Assembly: GCA_040401595.1 (NCBI GenBank)
Contig: JBBAOE010000026.1
Coordinates: 1 to 36,796 of the forward strand
DNA length: 36,796 nucleotides
Source: RFPW01 sp040401595
GTDB lineage: Bacteria > Pseudomonadota > Gammaproteobacteria > Burkholderiales > Burkholderiaceae_E
Direction of reading: 5' to 3'
Shown: positions 31,556-36,796 of the stretch, one piece after another
How the letters are laid out: every line of letters begins with the position of its first letter
Numbering within the stretch: position 1 is the first letter of the stretch
Translations under genes and position numbers: made by a program
The notes under the pieces: generated by a model
The model's input: only the letters and a program-made list of their open reading frames with translations
Database searches by the model: none
Told to the model about the DNA's origin: nothing

Positions 31556-32578
31556 ATGGAGCAGTCGCTCGAACCCCTGATTGAGGAAGCGCGGGTCGCC
31601 TTCGAAGGTGCGGCGGATCCGACCGCGCTGGCCGACGCGAAGGCCCGGTTTGTTGGGCGCGACGGTGAACTGACGCGTCGCATGAAGCGCTTGGGTTCCC
31701 TCACAGGGGAAGAAAAAGCTGTGGCCGGACGCCAGCTGAATGCGGCGAAACAGGCCATTGAGGCCTTGCTGAATGCGCGCCAGAGCGCGATTGAACAGGC
31801 CGAACTGGAAAGCCGCCTGGCGGCCGAGGCGGTTGATGTCACGCTCCCGGGCCGTGGCCTCGGAAGCGGCGGCTTGCATCCGGTGACCCTGACCATTGCG
31901 CGCATCGAGGCGATCTTTCGATCGATCGGTTTTGATGTGGCGGATGGTCCTGAAATTGAGGAAGATTTCTTCAATTTCACCGCGCTCAACACGCCGGAAA
32001 ATCATCCTGCCCGCTCGATGCATGACACCTTTTACGTCGATGGTACGGACGATCAAGGTCGGGGCCTGCTGTTGCGCACGCACACCAGCCCGATGCAGAT
32101 CCGCTACGCCCGTACCCACCAGCCGCCTATCCGGGTGATCGCGCCAGGCAAGACCTATCGGGTCGACAGCGACGCCACCCATTCGCCGATGTTCCATCAG
32201 TTCGAGGGACTGTGGATCGATACGGACGTCTCGTTTGCCGACCTGAAGAGCGTTTACGTGGAGTTTTTGCACCGGTTCTTTGAACGGGACGACATCGACG
32301 TACGGTTCCGGCCGTCGTATTTCCCGTTCACCGAACCCAGCGCAGAAATTGATATGCGCTTCGCGGATGGACCGCTGCGGGGGCGCTGGCTCGAGATTTC
32401 GGGCGCGGGTCAGGTCCATCCCAATGTGGTTCGTAACATCGGGCTCGATCCCGAGGCGTACATCGGCTTCGCCTTCGGGTCCGGTATCGAACGTCTGGCG
32501 ATGCTGCGCCACGGGATCAGCGACTTGCGTCTTTTTTACGATAACGACTTACGCTTTCTGCGCCAGTTTCGCGACTGA
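31556..32578 (+). CDS. pheS: Phenylalanyl-tRNA synthetase alpha subunit
   Basis: Catalytic subunit of the (alpha-beta)2 enzyme that joins phenylalanine to tRNA-Phe. The 340-residue protein has an N-terminal coiled coil that contacts tRNA (about 1-90), then the class II core: HPVTLTI-RIEAIFRSIGFDVADGPEIE, the DTFYVDG loop, LLRTHTSPMQIR, the motif 2 region APGKTYRVDSDATHSPMFHQ (in part) and motif 3 FGSGIERLAMLRHG. I start at the ATG at 31556 (MEQSLEPL), preceded by TTGGAG; the frame opens 5 codons earlier at 31541. Confidence 0.97.
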   Translation: MEQSLEPLIEEARVAFEGAADPTALADAKARFVGRDGELTRRMKRLGSLTGEEKAVAGRQLNAAKQAIEALLNARQSAIEQAELESRLAAEAVDVTLPGRGLGSGGLHPVTLTIARIEAIFRSIGFDVADGPEIEEDFFNFTALNTPENHPARSMHDTFYVDGTDDQGRGLLLRTHTSPMQIRYARTHQPPIRVIAPGKTYRVDSDATHSPMFHQFEGLWIDTDVSFADLKSVYVEFLHRFFERDDIDVRFRPSYFPFTEPSAEIDMRFADGPLRGRWLEISGAGQVHPNVVRNIGLDPEAYIGFAFGSGIERLAMLRHGISDLRLFYDNDLRFLRQFRD

Positions 32579-32601
32579 GCCGGCAAGCCCTGGATGAAAC
32601 G

Positions 32602-35061
32602 ATGAAGATCTCCGAGCATTGGCTGCGCGCCTATGTGGACCCCCCGATGACGACAGCGGAGTTGTCGGATCGGTTGACGATGGCGGGTTTGGAAGTCGAA
32701 TCCGCTGAGCCCGCTGCGCCGCCTTTTCACGGCGTGGTTGTGGCCGAAATCTGTGCCTTCGAGCGCCATCCCGATGCCGATCGACTGAATGTTTGTCTGG
32801 TTGATGCGGGCGAGCGTGATGCAGCGGGTGCGCCCGTGCTGCGCCAGATCGTCTGCGGAGCACCCAACGTTGCGCTCGGGTTGAAGGTGCCCTGCGCCTT
32901 GCCGGGAGCCGTCTTACCGGGTGACCTCTCGATCGGCGAGGCGACGATGCGCGGCGTCACCAGTCTGGGCATGCTGTGCTCTGCGCGCGAACTCGGTCTG
33001 TCGAGCGATCATGCAGGCCTTCTGGGCCTAGATGCAGGACTGGCCAACGGGCAGGACATTCGGGCCGCCCTTGCGCTCGATGACACCGTGTTTGAGCTCA
33101 AGCTCACACCGAATCGCGCGGATTGTCTGTCTGTGGTCGGTGTGGCGCGTGAAGTGGCCGCCCTGACCGGCTGTTCGCTGCGTCTGCCGTCCTGTCCCAC
33201 CGTGGTTGCGACCCTCGATGATCGATTGCCAGTTCGCATCGAGGCTCCCGATCTCTGTGGTCGGTTCGCCGGGCGGGTGATTCGCGGTGTGAACGCGCGT
33301 GCGAGGACGCCAGACTGGATCCGCTCGCGCCTCGAGCGGGCAGGACAGCGCAGCATCTCTGCACTGGTGGATCTGTCGAACTACGTGATGCTCGAACTGG
33401 GTCGTCCGACCCACGTCTTTGATCTCGCCAAATTGGGCGATCCTGCGCAGGGGCTCACCGTCCGGTGGGCACATTCGGGCGAACAACTCGAGCTGCTCAA
33501 CGGCCAAACGGTCAATCTGAGCCCCGATGTCGGCGTGATCGTGGCCAGCGATGGTCCGGAGAGTTTGGCCGGCATCATGGGTGGTGCGGCCGCAGCGGTT
33601 TCGCTGGATACCACCGATATTTATGTCGAGGCGGCATTCTGGTGGCCCAATGCCATCGCGGGTCGGGCCAGGCGATTCAACTTCGTCACCGACGCCGGAC
33701 ATCGCTTCGAGCGCGGCGTGGATGCGGAAACGACGGTTGAGCATCTCGAATACCTCAGTGCGCTCATCCTTCAGGTGTGTGGCGGCTATGCGGGGCCGCT
33801 GGATGATCAGATCGTCGCGCTGCCCGAGCGCGCACCGGTGACGATGCGGGTGGCGCGGGCGAATCGGATTCTCGGCATGCCGCTGACGCTGGCCGACTGC
33901 TCGGCCGTCTTTGATCGGCTTGGGTTTGCCTGGACTGCCGATGCGGCGACTGTCACGGTCAATCCCCCGAGTTGGCGCTTCGATCTCAGTATCGAAGAAG
34001 ATTTGATCGAAGAGGTCGCCCGTATTCGCGGCTTCGATACCCTGCCTTTGCGCGCACCCCTGGCACCCGCGAACCTTTCCCCGGTTCCGGGTGAACGAAG
34101 GACGCTCCTGCATCTGAAGCGGGCGCTCGCAAGCCGTGATTTTCAGGAAGTGATCAATTTTAGTTTCGTATCGAGTCAGGCCGAGCGAACCCTGGGCATG
34201 GCACCCGGGATTGGCCTGCTGAATCCGATCGCCGAGCAACTCGATGTGATGCGTACGACGCTGCTCGGCGGGTTGCTGGAGACCTTGCAGAGCAATCTCA
34301 ACCGCAGCGCGCAGCGGGTGCGCCTGTTCGAATCGGGCAGGGTCTTCCTGCGCGCCCCAGGGCAAGTGGGCGATGCTCTGCATGTGGCTGGCGTCGCGCA
34401 ACCCTTGCGGATCGCTGCCATTGCATTTGGGGACCTTGCTGAACCGCAATGGGGCCTGCCCAGTCGATCGGTGGATTTCTTCGATCTGAAAGCGGATCTG
34501 GAGGCCTTAGCCGCGCCACAAAGCCTGACCTTCGAGCCCACGGGTCAGACCCGCCCTTCACCAGCAACCGAGGTGGGTCTGGGTGCTGCACTGCATCCCG
34601 GGCGCGGGGCGCGCGTGCTGCTGCAGGGCGTGCCGTTGGGCTGGTTGGGTGAGCTTCACCCCCGTCTGACGCGGACGCTGGGTTTGGCGGCTGCGCCGAT
34701 CGCGTTTGAAGTGGATCTGGAACCGCTTCTGGCTATCAGCCTGGTAAGGCCTCAGGAACCGTCCCGTTTCCCTCAAGTTGTTCGTGATTTGGCTCTGGTC
34801 GTCGGGCGGGAGTATTCAGCCCTGACCCTTGCGGGACACTTGCGCCGAGCGATTGACCATTGTGTTCCCGGGCTGCTCCAGAGTTACTGGCCTTTCGATG
34901 AATATCGCGGTAAGGGACTGGAAAATAACGAAAAAAGTCTTGCGTTCCGCTTTGTCTTTCAAGATAATTCGCGAACTTTGAATGATGAAGAAGTTGAACG
35001 GGCGTTGCGCGAGGCCATCGCGGCTGCGGCGCAACATTGCGGTGCTCGACTGCGGGGATAG
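32602..35061 (+). CDS. pheT: Phenylalanyl-tRNA synthetase beta subunit
   Basis: Structural and editing subunit of PheRS. The 819-residue protein carries an N-terminal MKISEHWLRAYVDPP start, a tRNA-binding OB domain (about 40-150, with QIVCGAPNV), the B3/B4 editing domain (LVDLSNYVMLELGRPTHVFD), the B5 domain, a catalytic-like core and a C-terminal anticodon-binding domain (FPQVVRDLALVV). It follows pheS by 23 bases. Its stop is separated from ihfA by one base. Confidence 0.97.
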   Translation: MKISEHWLRAYVDPPMTTAELSDRLTMAGLEVESAEPAAPPFHGVVVAEICAFERHPDADRLNVCLVDAGERDAAGAPVLRQIVCGAPNVALGLKVPCALPGAVLPGDLSIGEATMRGVTSLGMLCSARELGLSSDHAGLLGLDAGLANGQDIRAALALDDTVFELKLTPNRADCLSVVGVAREVAALTGCSLRLPSCPTVVATLDDRLPVRIEAPDLCGRFAGRVIRGVNARARTPDWIRSRLERAGQRSISALVDLSNYVMLELGRPTHVFDLAKLGDPAQGLTVRWAHSGEQLELLNGQTVNLSPDVGVIVASDGPESLAGIMGGAAAAVSLDTTDIYVEAAFWWPNAIAGRARRFNFVTDAGHRFERGVDAETTVEHLEYLSALILQVCGGYAGPLDDQIVALPERAPVTMRVARANRILGMPLTLADCSAVFDRLGFAWTADAATVTVNPPSWRFDLSIEEDLIEEVARIRGFDTLPLRAPLAPANLSPVPGERRTLLHLKRALASRDFQEVINFSFVSSQAERTLGMAPGIGLLNPIAEQLDVMRTTLLGGLLETLQSNLNRSAQRVRLFESGRVFLRAPGQVGDALHVAGVAQPLRIAAIAFGDLAEPQWGLPSRSVDFFDLKADLEALAAPQSLTFEPTGQTRPSPATEVGLGAALHPGRGARVLLQGVPLGWLGELHPRLTRTLGLAAAPIAFEVDLEPLLAISLVRPQEPSRFPQVVRDLALVVGREYSALTLAGHLRRAIDHCVPGLLQSYWPFDEYRGKGLENNEKSLAFRFVFQDNSRTLNDEEVERALREAIAAAAQHCGARLRG

Positions 35062-35062
35062 C

Positions 35063-35419
35063 ATGAACGAGGATCAGGCGCAGATCCAGGATCGGGAGGG
35101 CGATCCTGGGCGTGAACAAGATGGGGTTGAGGGATTCACCCTGACCAAGGCTGAACTGGCCGAACTGCTTTTCGAGCGGGTCGGGTTGAACAAGCGTGAA
35201 TCCAAAGAGATGGTCGAGACGTTCTTCGACGAATTGCGGGCCGCACTTGAGCGCGGCGATGGCGTGAAGTTGTCAGGTTTTGGCAATTTTCAGCTGCGCG
35301 ACAAGCCGCAGCGTCCTGGGCGTAATCCCAAGACTGGTGAGACCATCCCCATCTCGGCACGGCGAGTCGTTACGTTTCACGCCAGTCCGAAATTGAAGAG
35401 CCTGGTTGAGCGATCCTGA
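35063..35419 (+). CDS. ihfA: Integration host factor alpha subunit
   Basis: DNA-bending protein that works as a heterodimer with IHF-beta in recombination, replication and transcription. The 118-residue protein matches IHF-alpha from FTLTKAELAELLF onward, with VKLSGFGNFQLRDK and the DNA-intercalating arm RPGRNPKTGETIP, ending in RVVTFHASPKLKS. About 24 residues, mostly acidic and glutamine-rich (MNEDQAQIQDREGDP), precede the point where E. coli IHF-alpha starts. The ATG at 35063 overlaps the end of pheT closely and uses a site within it; no in-frame start lies nearer the conserved part. Confidence 0.94.
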   Translation: MNEDQAQIQDREGDPGREQDGVEGFTLTKAELAELLFERVGLNKRESKEMVETFFDELRAALERGDGVKLSGFGNFQLRDKPQRPGRNPKTGETIPISARRVVTFHASPKLKSLVERS

Positions 35420-35433
35420 CTGAGATTGAATCG

Positions 35434-35976
35434 ATGCCAACGCCCACCGCCCACCCGAATGCCAAAGTGACGCTGCCGGTGATCCCGCCAAAGCGGTACT
35501 TCAGTATTGGTGAAGTGGCGGAGTTGTGCTCGCTCAAGCCGCATGTGCTGCGCTACTGGGAGCAGGAGTTCACGCAACTGCGACCGATGAAGCGTAGCGG
35601 AAACCGTCGTTACTATCAGCAGCATGAAGTTCTGCTGGTTCGCAGGATTCGGGAACTTCTCTACGAGCAGGGTTTTACGATCAGTGGGGCTCGCAATCGG
35701 CTGATTGACAAGGGCTCCAAATCAAAGCTCACTGAGGACCTGGTCGCGCAGCCTGACGCGACTAGCGAACTTGATGACCATTCATTAAAGAACGATCTGT
35801 TTGCTCAGTGGACAGGCGCAGAGCCATTCGACCTGCGTCAGACGGCAGGTTCCGCAGCAGTCGTAGACGAGAACTCCGTTGCGATGACCGGTGCGATGCA
35901 TCGCGAGTATCTGCTCATCGTGCGTCGTGAACTCGAAGCGGCACTGGATCTGTTGCGTCCGGATGCGATCGACTGA
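35434..35976 (+). CDS. MerR-family transcription regulator downstream of ihfA
   Basis: A 180-residue protein with an N-terminal MerR winged helix: YFSIGEVAELCSLKPHVLRYWE at about 22-43 (in part), RRYYQQHEV and a second helix pair ending in GFTISGARNRL. The C-terminal part is helical and lacks the Cys ligands of metal-sensing MerR proteins. The same ihfA-merR-tRNA-Pro order is common in gammaproteobacteria, but the regulator's target is not known. It begins 14 bases after ihfA and probably shares its transcript. Confidence 0.9.
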   Translation: MPTPTAHPNAKVTLPVIPPKRYFSIGEVAELCSLKPHVLRYWEQEFTQLRPMKRSGNRRYYQQHEVLLVRRIRELLYEQGFTISGARNRLIDKGSKSKLTEDLVAQPDATSELDDHSLKNDLFAQWTGAEPFDLRQTAGSAAVVDENSVAMTGAMHREYLLIVRRELEAALDLLRPDAID

Positions 35977-36007
35977 GGGCGCGGCGAATCATGTTAAAGT
36001 CTTGCTC

Positions 36008-36086
<79 letters not shown>

Positions 36087-36131
36087 ATCGTTTTACACAA
36101 CCGCCTTCCCTTACCTAGGGGAGCGCTGCTG

Positions 36132-36162
36132 AAGCTCGCGCCACGCGGGCTTTTGGCTTTTT
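36132..36162 (+). terminator. Terminator of tRNA-Pro
   Basis: AAGCTCGCG (36132-36140) and CGCGGGCTT (36144-36152) form a 9-bp stem with one G-U pair and a CCA loop. It runs into TTTTGGCTTTTT (36151-36162), 45 bases after the tRNA end. It also closes the merR-tRNA region. Confidence 0.8.
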
Positions 36163-36285
36163 GCGAGGGAGCAGAGCACTCCTCGCTGGCCGTGAACAGG
36201 CAGTTGCACGCGCGGCATGTGGCGGTCGCCATTCATCGGTGTGGCTGGCATGTCTAGCCAGCGCGACAGAAATGCCACGGCTGTG

Positions 36286-36612
36286 CTCAGCGGGCGCGCC
36301 GGCCACCTCGATGCGCTCCTTCACCACCCGCAGCGGTTTCTCGCCGGTGGGGCTTTGGTAGCGCGTGCCATCGGCACTTAGCTTCAGCGCGATCACATCG
36401 GTCCAGTCCGCCGTGGCATTGGTGAAACCCCAGGCGATCTGCCCGTTACTACCCGCCACGACGGCGGGTGCGCCCGCCAGACTCAGACCGCTCACCTGAA
36501 ACGGCATGCCGTTTTCCGTCCAGCGCAGTTACAGCTTGAACCAGGTGCCCGGTACACGGCCCCCCAGGTGCATGTCGTCGGCCAGGATGGCGAGACGGCG
36601 GAGCCAGATCAT
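36286..36612 (-). pseudogene. Decayed penicillin-acylase-family fragment
   Basis: The translation matches the start of the beta chain of Ntn-type penicillin acylases: LADDMHLGGRVPGTWFKL, a TAA at 36531-36529, then LRW and FQVSGLSLAGAPAVVAGSNGQIAWGFTN (in part) and DWTDVI. The in-frame TAA, the missing catalytic Ser and alpha chain upstream of the ATG at 36612, and loss of similarity after about residue 74 past the second ATG (36507) show it is not functional. Intact enzymes are about 800 residues. An ancestral acylase here was probably deleted from both sides. Confidence 0.75.
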
Positions 36613-36671
36613 GGAAATGCCCAAAAAACATTCGGGTTATGCGGTCGTTCGAACAGCACCAGGGCATCGTG

Positions 36672-36796
36672 TTACACGAAACCGAGGGTGCGCTGACTCG
36701 CGTTAAAGTTAACGAGGCTCGGTAAGACCTCGAGCAGTTGGGAATCGCTTAGCCCGAACCATTTGCCGAGGGTGGCCGCGTACTGATCAACCGAGG
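36672..36796 (-). CDS. C-terminal end of a DUF1501-family protein (partial)
   Basis: The last 40 codons before a TAA at 36672-36674 read DQYAATLGKWFGLSDSQL--VLPSLVNF and end RTLGFV, the usual C-terminus of DUF1501 proteins. These are sulfatase/alkaline-phosphatase-fold proteins often exported by the Tat route. The rest of the gene lies beyond the right edge, so whether it is intact is not visible. The function of the family is unclear. Confidence 0.7.
   Translation of the reverse strand, partial: SVDQYAATLGKWFGLSDSQLLEVLPSLVNFNASQRTLGFV

Noticed and set aside
31076..32512. A 478-codon open frame on the minus strand
   Set aside because: It is antisense to rplT and pheS, both certain genes, and its translation is Arg/Gly/His-rich with no domain.
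33028..34449. A 473-codon open frame on the minus strand
   Set aside because: It lies wholly inside pheT in antisense; long antisense frames are expected in GC-rich genes.

Overview
The window reads as chromosomal DNA of a GC-rich gammaproteobacterium. The evidence is the gene order thrS-infC-rpmI-rplT-pheS-pheT-ihfA-merR-tRNA-Pro, a non-AUG infC start, a CysB-type regulator beside a sulfate transporter, and close matches to gammaproteobacterial YghU, YchJ and Ohr. I cannot name the genus.

Positions 1-5700: a degraded M23 peptidase-like fragment, then cysB facing a sulfate/thiosulfate import operon read leftward (sbp-cysT-cysW-cysA). Positions 5715-11960: one rightward, tightly packed cluster joining malonyl-CoA decarboxylase to a complete branched-chain-amino-acid-type ABC importer (binding protein, two ATPases, two permeases). 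This suggests uptake of a substrate whose breakdown yields malonyl-CoA, but the substrate is not known.

Positions 12123-17700: small metabolic and stress genes. They are a polysaccharide-deacetylase-family protein, a flavin reductase, Ohr, the YghU glutathione transferase, a GNAT acetyltransferase, a YchJ-family protein and an OsmC-family protein. Positions 17666-18589 hold two broken genes fused end to end (NodT-type efflux protein and histidine kinase tail). Next, at 18626-20395, is the most unusual gene of the window: a potassium channel with two successive voltage-sensor domains and a single pore. A divergent iron-type ABC transporter (fbpC, fbpB) follows, and the end of fbpB runs into a tRNA-Val gene.

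Positions 23283-24600 are accessory: an IS21-family remnant and an AT-rich gene for a small secreted cysteine-rich protein flanked by GGGG(T)CAA-type repeats. A Kef-type cation/proton antiporter and a secreted MORN-repeat protein follow on the minus strand, then about 970 bases without a convincing gene.

Positions 28130-36086 are the conserved translation block: ThrRS, IF3, L35, L20, PheRS alpha and beta, IHF alpha, a MerR-type regulator and tRNA-Pro. Hairpins followed by T-runs sit before thrS and pheS and could be attenuators. The right edge holds a decayed penicillin-acylase-like fragment and the C-terminus of a DUF1501 protein, both on the minus strand.
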